A model generated the notes under the pieces. That model did not search any database. It worked only from the letters and a program-made list of their open reading frames with translations, and had not been told where the DNA came from. Shown here in pieces: positions 16,652 to 24,103 of a stretch of DNA of 64,000 nucleotides. Positions within the stretch are counted from its first letter, which is position 1, and the number at the start of each line of letters is the position of its first letter. This stretch comes from Calothrix sp. PCC 6303 (lineage in GTDB: Bacteria > Cyanobacteriota > Cyanobacteriia > Cyanobacteriales > Nostocaceae): positions 3,038,001 to 3,102,000 of the forward strand of contig NC_019751.1 in assembly GCF_000317435.1 (NCBI RefSeq), read 5' to 3'. A program made the position numbers and the translations under genes.

Positions 16652-17359
16652 TTACATTTTATTGCCATCATCAGGATTGAAACGATAACCCATACTAGGG
16701 ATAGTTTCAATTACGCGATCGCAATTATATTCTGATAGCTTGCGTCGCAAAAGTCTGACTTGTGCTGCAACTACATTACTAACTCTCTCTGTACTAAAAC
16801 TATAAATGTGATTCAATATTTGGTCACGATTAACTATAGTATTGGGATGCTTCATAAAATATTCCATTAGATGAAATTCTTTTTTAGTTAAATTAATTAT
16901 TCTTTTATTGCCATCAATACTTTCATAGCAAACAGCATAGTTAGCATAGTCTAAAATCAACTTTCCAACTCGCAATTCTGAAGATTGAAAATTTGGAGAA
17001 CGACGTTGTAATGCTCGTAATCGCGCTAATAACTCTGCCATCCCAAATGGCTTTGTTAAGTAATCATCAGCACCTGCATCTAAACCAATTACCTTATCAT
17101 TCATACTATCTTTTGCAGTTAGCATTAAAACAGGTAAAGAATGACTACGAAGACGTAAACGCTTGCATAATTCTATACCCGACATTCCCGGTAACAACCA
17201 ATCGAATATCGCTAAAGTATACTCCGTCCAATTATTATCTAGACAACACCAAGCCTCATCTCCATCTTGAACCCAATCAACAATATATTTTTCCTGATGT
17301 AACTTCCGTTGAATCGATGCACCTAAATCTGGTTCGTCTTCAACTAATAATATCTTCAT
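16652..17359 (-). CDS. OmpR/PhoB-family response regulator paired with the kinase
   Basis: A 235-residue regulator. The receiver has LLVEDEPDLG, Asp about 52 in AIFDWLLPG, Thr in LMLTAKD and Lys in DYLTKPF; the winged helix ends VRLLRRKL and SMGYRF. It is the first gene of the regulator-kinase operon and a close paralogue of the regulator at 14002-14751. A tandem operator about 42 bases upstream of the ATG suggests autoregulation. With the kinase it resembles CopRS and NrsRS of Synechocystis. It is the best candidate to bind the AATTTCAT direct repeats, since OmpR-family dimers bind head-to-tail half-sites spaced by one helical turn. Confidence 0.88.
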   Translation of the reverse strand: MKILLVEDEPDLGASIQRKLHQEKYIVDWVQDGDEAWCCLDNNWTEYTLAIFDWLLPGMSGIELCKRLRLRSHSLPVLMLTAKDSMNDKVIGLDAGADDYLTKPFGMAELLARLRALQRRSPNFQSSELRVGKLILDYANYAVCYESIDGNKRIINLTKKEFHLMEYFMKHPNTIVNRDQILNHIYSFSTERVSNVVAAQVRLLRRKLSEYNCDRVIETIPSMGYRFNPDDGNKM

Positions 17360-17400
17360 AACTAGTAAAAATAATGCTCTTAATAGCTTGACAGAATCGG

Positions 17401-17419
17401 ATGAAATTAGGATGAAATT
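17401..17419 (-). promoter_or_regulatory. tandem operator upstream of the regulator-kinase operon
   Basis: Two plus-strand ATGAAATT units (17401-17408 and 17412-17419) are 11 bp apart. In gene orientation CTGTCAAG and a TATTAA -10-like box follow. It shares the divergent intergenic region with the operator of the DUF2808 gene. Confidence 0.7.
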
Positions 17420-17539
17420 TTAACGCGGCTAAAAAATACTTAACTAGTGCATCGGTTCCACCCAACTAAAAATTACTATAGCTGTAGTCTATTACAAATA
17501 TAAGTAAAACCAATGTATTGATTAATGCGTTAACTCCAA

Positions 17540-17558
17540 AATTTCATCCAAATTTCAT
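17540..17558 (+). promoter_or_regulatory. tandem operator upstream of the DUF2808 gene
   Basis: AATTTCAT at 17540-17547 and 17551-17558 (11 bp apart) now read on the plus strand, matching the rightward gene. CTGTCA and a TATATG -10-like box follow about 19 bases later. This is the only copy on the plus strand, and the orientation flips with the gene, which argues strongly for a functional promoter element. Confidence 0.7.
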
Positions 17559-17640
17559 CCCAAGCTGTCAAATTAGGTATATGAGTTGATTTTACGGATT
17601 AGACAGCTTAATTATTCGTGTTGTGAAGAAAAACTTAATT

Positions 17641-18123
17641 ATGAAAAAAACACTATTTTTAGCTTTTGTACTGACTGCGACAACTGGATTATTCGTTCCT
17701 AATAGTCATGCTAGTGCCAATGAAAATGGCACATTACCCTATATCAGCGCTAATAACAGTTTTCCCCCAACTCGTGCCGATATAGTTAGACACACTTTTG
17801 AAATCAGCAATCCTAACAATAGTAAGCAAATTTCTCAAATTATGATTCAAGTTCCAGAAGTTGTAAAGTGGAGCAATAAAACTAAGGATGTGGTTGTAAC
17901 TGATAAAAGTGGGAAGAAAGTTAATGCTAATGTATCTATTAAAGATCAGAATATCGAGCTAAATTTTCCTGAATCTATCGCTCCCGGTAGTGAATTAGAA
18001 ATTGATATTAAAAATATCGAGCGAGTTACTCAAGGGAATGGTCCCGTTTATCGTTTGTTCGCCAAATTTGATCCTAATAGCACTCCAATGTCGATTGGGA
18101 TTGCTAGATTTAGATTATATTAA
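17641..18123 (+). CDS. secreted DUF2808-family protein
   Basis: A 160-residue exported protein: a signal peptide (MKKTLFLAFVLTATTGLFV) ending near HASA, followed by a beta-rich domain with FPPTRADIVRHTFEISNPN, VVVTDKSGKKVNANVSI and RLFAKFDPN, typical of the cyanobacterial DUF2808 family. Its function is not known. The ATG at 17641 gives a normal signal peptide; a GTG at 17623 would add six residues. Its promoter carries the same tandem operator as the efflux and regulator genes, so it should be metal-induced. I see no Cys and few His, so a metal-binding role is not obvious; envelope protection is one possibility. Confidence 0.75.
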   Translation: MKKTLFLAFVLTATTGLFVPNSHASANENGTLPYISANNSFPPTRADIVRHTFEISNPNNSKQISQIMIQVPEVVKWSNKTKDVVVTDKSGKKVNANVSIKDQNIELNFPESIAPGSELEIDIKNIERVTQGNGPVYRLFAKFDPNSTPMSIGIARFRLY

Positions 18124-18150
18124 TTTTAATTTTTAATTAATTTTCACAAA

Positions 18151-18187
18151 ATAGTATCCCCAATTTGATCAAAATTGGGGATACTAT
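18151..18187. terminator. strong hairpin after the DUF2808 gene
   Basis: ATAGTATCCCCAATTT pairs perfectly with AAATTGGGGATACTAT (16 bp, 5-base loop) starting 27 bases after the stop codon. The plus strand has no long T-run after it, so the termination may be factor-assisted or act mainly by the long stem. Confidence 0.6.
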
Positions 18188-18224
18188 CACTGTTTGACAG
18201 CAGTATATAAATTGGTTTGCTTAA

Positions 18225-18944
18225 ACTAATGTTCGGGATGCAATAAGTGACTTATTACCACTTCCCCTACTCCCTAAACAAAACACTCAAGTTGTCTCAC
18301 CCGATTGGGAAAAGGGAGAATATGTCCGGTATCTTGATGAAATATTTCCCAATCCAGGCGTAATAAGCAACGAAATAACGGGATTTGCAGCAACGACACA
18401 TGCATCAGAAGTAATTCAGCAATTTATCAATACTCCCCCAGGTGCGAGGGAAGCTAAATCCAGAGCCAAGAAACTCGAATGGGATGGTTTGTGTGTCACG
18501 TTACGAGCAGGTAGTGGAAATCGCACTGCATTGCGTCCGATTCATCCTTGTGAACCACGGGTTATATCAGTTAGGGAAGCTGCACGTTTGCATAGTTACC
18601 CCGATTGGTTTAATTTCAGCGAGGGAATACTTCATGCTCATCGGGAAATAGGTAATTCTGTGCCTCCATTGCTGGGATATGCTGTAGGGATGCAAATTAG
18701 GGAGCATTTGGAATGTCATACTCCTACCCTAGAAGTAGACAGGAAGTGGCTTCTGGAAGTTGGGCTTCTTAGGAGACATCGCATTCAATACCCATATCCT
18801 GGAAATTACTTGGTTGTAACGATTTATTGGAATTACAATCATTTATTCTTTAGGGTCAGTGAAATCCTATTGTCAGATAGATTAAGCAAAATCAGCCAAG
18901 AGCGATATGTTCTGCGTAAAGCCTTCGGTTTATCACCCCCATAA
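18225..18944 (+). pseudogene. C-terminal remnant of a C5-cytosine DNA methyltransferase
   Basis: An open frame runs from just after a stop at 18222-18224 to 18944 but has no plausible start near its beginning. It reads TNVRDAISDLLPLP, then LRAGSGNRTALRPIHP, then SVREAARLHSYPDWF and REIGNSVPPLLGYAVG. These are the target-recognition region and motifs IX-X of C5 DNA methyltransferases. The N-terminal half with the SAM-binding motif and catalytic Pro-Cys is absent; upstream there is only the hairpin and the DUF2808 gene. The frame runs on past the motif X helix into about 70 unrelated residues. It is a truncated relic, probably left by a deletion during mobile-element activity. Confidence 0.75.
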
Positions 18945-18974
18945 GCTGTTAAGCAGCTACTTTGTATATTTAAA

Positions 18975-18991
18975 GCGGGCAAGATGCCCGC
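18975..18991. repeat. short GCGGGC palindrome
   Basis: GCGGGC-AAGAT-GCCCGC forms a compact 6-bp hairpin. I recall sequences of the form GCGGGCAAGATGCCCGCAC as common interspersed palindromes in Nostoc-type genomes. It lies between the two gene remnants. Confidence 0.45.
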
Positions 18992-19041
18992 ACCACAAAG
19001 GTTATGATTTTTGAATTTATATGATTTAGCTGCGTAGCAGC

Positions 19042-19246
19042 TTATCTACGCCTCGGTAGAAGTAAGGAACCACCACTAACAGCCCTTTGCAAACCGCCTA
19101 AAGCGCGATTGTAATCCAATATAGCCCTAATCCGATTACCCTCAGACCTGGTAAGCTCAGTTTCAGATGCAATAACGTCTGTCTGAGTACCCACACCCGC
19201 GTTAAATCTCAGCCTTGCTAAAGTTAAAGCCTCTTTAGCTTCATTA
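19042..19246 (-). pseudogene. C-terminal fragment of a TolC-family outer-membrane efflux protein
   Basis: Read leftward, the frame gives EAKEALTLARLRFNAG, VGTQTDVIASETELT, then NRIRAILDYNRALGGLQRAV and a TAA stop at 19042-19044. This is the conserved last coiled-coil segment of TolC/HgdD-type channels. Only about 65 residues remain; the upstream part is cut off exactly at the left end of the IS5-type element. The channel could have served the metal RND pump or siderophore export, both of which now lack an outer-membrane partner in the window. Confidence 0.7.
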
Positions 19247-20193
19247 GAACTCTTGCAGAAATATTTTATGGTAAGCTAGGGGGTTTGATAAAACCAGAAT
19301 TGTTGAAAGCTCATCCGGTAAGCTGAAGCTCGTAATTGTAGAGTGCAGCAATCAGATTACAACGCAGCCCAAATCGCCGACGACGATTACGATAACGCTC
19401 ACGAAGAATCTTAAAAATTTTTAAGGAACGATTGATATGCTCACTAATGACTCGATGTTGAGCTAACTGACGATTAAAACCCTTGTCTTCTATGTTCGGC
19501 AGCTTTCGGTTTCTTTTTAGGAATTTTGCTTTTGGGATGAAGTTTAGTGATCCCTTGATAACCAAGATCTGCCAATCCTAAAGTTTTCGGATGAAAGCGC
19601 ACTTGACTATTTTTGAATAAACGAAAATCATGATGTTTACCCTGACCATGAGCAGTGCAAATAATTACACCTGTACTTACATCAACGATGATTTGTGATT
19701 TCAAAGTGTGCTGTTTCTTTTTTCCACTGTAAAATCGCTTCTGCCCATATTTGGGACGTTCAATTGGTGATTCAGTCACATCAAAGGCTACAGTTTCCGG
19801 ATTCTTCTCTTGTAGAAGAGACTTTTTTCCTGGAAGAGTGAACCTTCACGAACGAATTAAGGTATTTTCGACTTTATGAACAGTTCGGCAGACTGTCGAT
19901 TCCGACACACCCCAATCACTTGCTATATGAAAGTAAGTGCGATATTCTCGCCAATACTGTAGAGCCGGCAGAATCTGATCTTCTCTACTTAATTTTGGGC
20001 TACCTGAAGTTTTCTTGAGTTTGATGTACCGCCCCATCACACCTACCATTTCATTAAAAGTCTTTCTTCTTACTCCAAACGAGCGTTTAAATTCTCTGTC
20101 CGTCAAGATTTTGCTTTGTTCGTATTGCATATTTCGTCAAGATGCGTCTTGGCAAACCCCTTATCCCACCATAAAACATTTGTGCAAGAGGTC
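19247..20193 (-). mobile_element. IS5-family insertion sequence, about 0.95 kb
   Basis: The ends are near-perfect inverted repeats: left GAACTCTTGCAGAAATATTT (from 19247) and, inverted, right GACCTCTTGCACAAATGTTT (from 20193). Similarity extends at least 26 bp (3 mismatches) and includes a further shared GGGGTTTG. The right end coincides with the point where an IS4-type transposase frame is interrupted, and the left end with the cut TolC fragment, which supports the limits. I see no clear target-site duplication, so flanking DNA was probably deleted or rearranged after insertion. Confidence 0.75.
19311..20130 (-). pseudogene. IS5-family DDE transposase, broken by a stop and a frameshift
   Basis: The N-terminal part (from ATG at 20130) has a helix-turn-helix (HIASDWGVSESTVCRTVHKVE). 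An in-frame TGA after TLIRS interrupts it. The same frame then continues LPGKKSLL and FDVTESPIERPKYGQKRFYS (first catalytic Asp), KKKQHTLK and LADLGYQGI (second Asp). Near 19500-19530 the frame must shift, by one base at a run CCTAAAAAGAAACC, to continue FNRQLAQHRVISEHIN (Glu) and RNRRRRFGLR. Some IS5 elements use a programmed frameshift, so the shift alone may be natural. The additional TGA makes this copy probably inactive. Confidence 0.75.
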
Positions 20194-20447
20194 CAATGTT
20201 TATGATTTTTACAATCATTTTGGCGATGAGTGCATAATCTACATCAAAATCTCGGAAAAACCTTAATCATTCGCTTATAATTCGATTCATTTTTGGCACA
20301 GTTGCGAAAACCAGTTGCTAATTCTACCAAGTTTACTGTCTTTACTCTTAATAAGGAGATTAAAAATAACGCTAAAAAGCTTAAACGCGCTCCATGCCAT
20401 CCTAAGTATGGTTTTAGTGTGTCTCGTAATAAGTTAATCTGGTTCAT
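20194..20447 (-). pseudogene. N-terminal fragment of an IS4-family transposase
   Basis: From ATG at 20447: MNQINLLRDTLKPYLGWHG, then LISLLRVKTVNLVELATGF and NCAKNESNYKRMIKV. After a one-base shift the frame continues FFRDFDVDYALIAKMIVKI, as in IS4-type transposases. It is then cut at the IS5 end before the first catalytic Asp. About 85 of some 400 residues survive. The 257 bp between this fragment and the binding-protein gene shows no other feature. Confidence 0.65.
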
Positions 20448-20704
20448 GGGGGTTTCTTTGATTGTGTGGTAACTTTCGATGAAGCCCTTTCTCTGTAATC
20501 TTTGCAAGCTTTTTCTCTATTTTTTGTCCTGTACAGAGATCTGATTTATACGAGAAACAGCAAACTGGGATAACCAAGTTTGACTATATCTAACTCTATT
20601 TTCTTAGTTTAAACTTAACACCTTGAATTCTTATACTAGATATATTTGGATGGAACCATAACGTTTTATGTTTCTGTTAAGCAGTCAGATGTATTTTATC
20701 CACT

Positions 20705-21712
20705 CTAAATGCTACGTAACGGTAAATACTTTAATAGATCGCCTAAAATTTGATTAGCACCGATAATCCCCCATGCGGAAATCCAAGTTTCTCCCGTAAC
20801 TGAATAAACTCGACTTTCTTTAACCGCTTGCAAGCGTGACCACAGAGGATGATGAGTGAATTGTTTCAATTTTAATGGATTATCCCCCCCCAGGATTAAG
20901 AAAATAATATCGCCATCAAGTTGAGGAATTAATTCTAATGAGATATTTTCGTTAATTTTATCTTTGTCTTGATAGGAAGGACGGGATAAACCTATTTCTT
21001 TAAGAATCGAACCACAAAATGAATAGTTCATATAAAGACGAGTATAATTAGCCCAAAAACTCACTACAGACACTTTATCTTGGAAAAATTTTTCATCTAT
21101 TTTAGTGCGTAAGTTTTCTATTCTTTGCTCATACTCTCGCAGTAGCGTCTCAGCTTTTTGCGTTTGACCTAATGCCTCAGCAAATTGTGTTAACCATCGT
21201 TTCCAGTCAATATCTCCATCGACTAAAACAGTGGGTGCTATATAAGATAGTTGTTTGTATAATTCAGCATCCCAATATATACCGAGAATTAAATCTGGTT
21301 TTAAATATAAAATTTGCTCTAAATTAGGTTGACCATTCATACCAATTTTTTTTATTCCTACCGTTTTATATTTCAGATAATTAGGAAAATTATTCCCCTC
21401 CATGGTTGTGGAACCTATTGGTTTTACTCCCAACGCTAATACATTATCTAAGCCACCTATAACAACGACACGCTGAGGATGTAAGGGTACTTTTGTTTCG
21501 CCCAAAGCATGTTTAATAACTCTTGTTTGACTAGTTAGATCAGAAGAACTTGATACCGAGTCATTTGAAATATTCGTTCGACAACTAATAAGAATTAGAG
21601 ATAAAATTATAGCTACTATGGGTAAATTTGTAGAGTTATCTTTACAGGCAATTATAAATTTGCAAAAAGGATTAAACAATAGATTTTTTAAAGTTAAAAT
21701 AATTACTTTCAT
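20705..21712 (-). CDS. iron-siderophore ABC transporter substrate-binding lipoprotein
   Basis: A 335-residue FecB/FhuD-type binding protein. A hydrophobic N-terminus (VAIILSLILISC) gives a lipobox, followed by two lobes: HPQRVVVIGGLDNVLALGVKPIG at the N-lobe start, PNLEQILYLKPDLILG, and the C-lobe with RLQAVKESRVYSV. It should capture the ferric siderophore in the periplasm and pass it to an ABC permease. No permease or ATPase gene is in the window, so these lie elsewhere. It is the last gene of the leftward receptor operon, 53 bp after the sucrase/ferredoxin-like gene. The long leader before the hydrophobic segment (about 27 residues) suggests that a later start may be used. Confidence 0.85.
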   Translation of the reverse strand: MKVIILTLKNLLFNPFCKFIIACKDNSTNLPIVAIILSLILISCRTNISNDSVSSSSDLTSQTRVIKHALGETKVPLHPQRVVVIGGLDNVLALGVKPIGSTTMEGNNFPNYLKYKTVGIKKIGMNGQPNLEQILYLKPDLILGIYWDAELYKQLSYIAPTVLVDGDIDWKRWLTQFAEALGQTQKAETLLREYEQRIENLRTKIDEKFFQDKVSVVSFWANYTRLYMNYSFCGSILKEIGLSRPSYQDKDKINENISLELIPQLDGDIIFLILGGDNPLKLKQFTHHPLWSRLQAVKESRVYSVTGETWISAWGIIGANQILGDLLKYLPLRSI

Positions 21713-21765
21713 AAATGTTGAAAAGCATACTCACTACTTGTTTTTTATCAGTCTTTAATCAATTT

Positions 21766-22755
21766 CTAGAAAATACGTGACTTAACTCCTACTAATTCAT
21801 TAATCTTAAATTGCAGCACTTTTTCTATTTCCCTATTGCTACACTCTCCCCGTGAAAAGATGTTTTTACTTTCATCTTCAATAATGTTGCATCTGTAAGT
21901 TTCAACTATACCATTTGATATTTCTAAGGATATTTCTACTATACTAGAAGTTTCATCTTCATTTTTTTGAATTACTTGACCTTTGACTTGATAACTAAAC
22001 CATTCCCAGTCATATTTTAAGATTAGTTCTCTTTCGAGAATTTGAACTTGCCAAGGCAAAACACCCCAACCTCGGTAAACATTTTTAAAAACTTGAATAT
22101 CACCAGTTTTCGTTAAAATATTAGTAAAAGATTTTTGATCGAGTCTACCGTAATATCTTGCCTCAGGTAGGTCTATCATAGTCGGTGCAAAACGATGTCC
22201 ACCAAAATGACTGCTTTGCCAGATTCTGACATTGGGTATGGATAAACCCTCTAAAGTTTTCAAGGCTTGATGATAAAACGGATTACCATATTTAGCGCAA
22301 CATTTATCATGACTGCCGTGAGTACAAATTAAAATATCTCTAGCTGGGATATTGGGGTATTCAGACGTTATGGGTTCTCCTCTAATACACTTTTCCACGA
22401 TTGGGATTGCATTCTCAATATCTGATAATAAAAATTCTTTTTTTGTGTAAAATAAATCACTCTCTTGCCGTTGAAAATATATAATGAGACGGTTATATCC
22501 TGCTTCGTAATATCCAGAATTATAAATAAAAACTAGTCTGATGGATAACTCAATTTCCAAATTAATCTGTGCTTTTAAAGCTTGGAATTTATGAGAGAGA
22601 GATTTAGAATCTAAAGGGTGGGGTGTCCAAGGGGGTGGAAGTTCAACTAAGATATAGTATCGACGATTTAATGCACAACCAATAACATCTTCCTGTAGTT
22701 GACGAGATTCTTCTGCACAGAAAAAGTTTTCCATAATTCCATAATTCCCATACAT
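21766..22755 (-). CDS. sucrase/ferredoxin-like (Suc_Fer) thioredoxin-fold Fe-S protein
   Basis: A 329-residue protein with the Suc_Fer-like signature: ILICTHGSHDKCCAKYG (Cys cluster near residues 143-153), then RIWQSSHFGGHRFAPTMIDLP and a later RGWGVLPWQ. The family has a thioredoxin-like fold, and members that I recall bind a [2Fe-2S] cluster with Cys and His ligands. Despite the name they are not sucrases. Placement between the siderophore receptor/exporter genes and the binding protein suggests reduction or release of iron from the ferric siderophore. That is an inference from context. The start at 22755 is 14 bases after the exporter stop; an alternative ATG lies at 22734. Confidence 0.75.
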   Translation of the reverse strand: MYGNYGIMENFFCAEESRQLQEDVIGCALNRRYYILVELPPPWTPHPLDSKSLSHKFQALKAQINLEIELSIRLVFIYNSGYYEAGYNRLIIYFQRQESDLFYTKKEFLLSDIENAIPIVEKCIRGEPITSEYPNIPARDILICTHGSHDKCCAKYGNPFYHQALKTLEGLSIPNVRIWQSSHFGGHRFAPTMIDLPEARYYGRLDQKSFTNILTKTGDIQVFKNVYRGWGVLPWQVQILERELILKYDWEWFSYQVKGQVIQKNEDETSSIVEISLEISNGIVETYRCNIIEDESKNIFSRGECSNREIEKVLQFKINELVGVKSRIF

Positions 22756-22769
22756 TATAAATACAACGC

Positions 22770-24065
22770 TTATTTGTATTCAGCATCATAGTCGGGTACA
22801 ATTTTTTCGACATTTCGCAAGCTGGGAAAAGCATACCCAAATAAACCGACTAGCAATAAACCTAGCGAAGATATCACATATAAAAGTGCCATTCCTGAAC
22901 CCTTATCTGTACCGAATATACTACCAAAAAAATAGGAAAGATTACCTCCTTGTGTCATTCCTGGTTCAAATACCCCATCGCTTAACCAAGCAGCAGCAAA
23001 AACAGCGATCGCTGAAGCAATCTGTTGCATACTAGATTGGGTAGCAAATATCCGTCCCTGTATATCGGGTCTAACTTTACTAAGCAAAATAGCTGTACTG
23101 GAACTAGTTAGCATAGGAAAATTCAGAGAGGAGCAAAATTGAGCAGGCAGCCAAACAACTAGTCCTCTTCCGAAACCAAATATGCTTTTACTTACTCCAG
23201 CACCAATCATTCCTAGCAGAAAACCATGAACACGTCCTTTAGAACGACCCCAAATACTTAAAAGTAAAGTCCCTATTAACCCCCCTAGTCCAGCAGCGGA
23301 AGAAATTGTACCTAACACTTTAGTATCATTTTTTGTGCGAGTCAAAATCATCGGCGAATATAAGGTTGCACCAATATCATGAACAAACCAAAATAAAGAA
23401 TCTACGATAATCATAGCGAAAAGACTAGGACGTGCCATCAAATAGCGAAAACCAAAGATAATATCTTCCCAAATTCTGACGTTTTCTTGAGAATTAACTG
23501 TTGGTTTCGGCTGGGGAATATGTACTTGAAAAACGGTGACGATCCCAATGATAAAACTCACAAAATCAATACATAAAATACCTCCAAGACCAACTAAATA
23601 GTAAAGTAGACCTGCTAAAGCTGGAGCAATGATTACTGAACTATAATGAATCGCAGAATTCATGCTAGTAGCCTTCATATAATCTTGTTTGGGTACTAGC
23701 ATGGAAATTGAAGAGGAATATGCTAAGGATTGAACTTCTGCAAAAGTTCCATTCAAGGCACCAGTTGCATAAATATGCCAAATTTGTAATTGGTTAGTAA
23801 AGTACAAATAACCAATAATTAAAGTTGATATTGCTGAAATAGAATCAGAAATTATCAACAAAAATTTTCGATTTACTCGGTCTACAATCGATCCTGATAT
23901 TAAAGTAATTAAAATACTAGGAATGATTTCAAAAACACTGAATAAAGCGATTGTAGTCACCTGATTAGTCAGTTCCCATGCCCAAATCTTAATTGCAAAG
24001 TGGGTCATATAACTGCCAATATTTGAGGCTAGCTGACCAAGCCAAATAATGATAAATGTACGCAT
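22770..24065 (-). CDS. MFS transporter, EntS-type siderophore exporter
   Basis: A 431-residue MFS_3-type protein with 12 predicted helices. The loop after TM2 reads SIVDRVNRKFLLI, the MFS motif A variant of the EntS group, and a long linker (VHIPQPKPTVNSQENVRIWE) separates the two halves. Family members export siderophores or drugs across the inner membrane. It follows the TonB receptor gene by 38 bp in the same operon and lies divergent from the synthesis genes, so export of the NRPS product is the likely job. The substrate is inferred from context only. Confidence 0.82.
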   Translation of the reverse strand: MRTFIIIWLGQLASNIGSYMTHFAIKIWAWELTNQVTTIALFSVFEIIPSILITLISGSIVDRVNRKFLLIISDSISAISTLIIGYLYFTNQLQIWHIYATGALNGTFAEVQSLAYSSSISMLVPKQDYMKATSMNSAIHYSSVIIAPALAGLLYYLVGLGGILCIDFVSFIIGIVTVFQVHIPQPKPTVNSQENVRIWEDIIFGFRYLMARPSLFAMIIVDSLFWFVHDIGATLYSPMILTRTKNDTKVLGTISSAAGLGGLIGTLLLSIWGRSKGRVHGFLLGMIGAGVSKSIFGFGRGLVVWLPAQFCSSLNFPMLTSSSTAILLSKVRPDIQGRIFATQSSMQQIASAIAVFAAAWLSDGVFEPGMTQGGNLSYFFGSIFGTDKGSGMALLYVISSLGLLLVGLFGYAFPSLRNVEKIVPDYDAEYK

Positions 24066-24103
24066 TAATTACAATCGCCAAATTTGTGCATCCCTCCGTA
24101 AAA

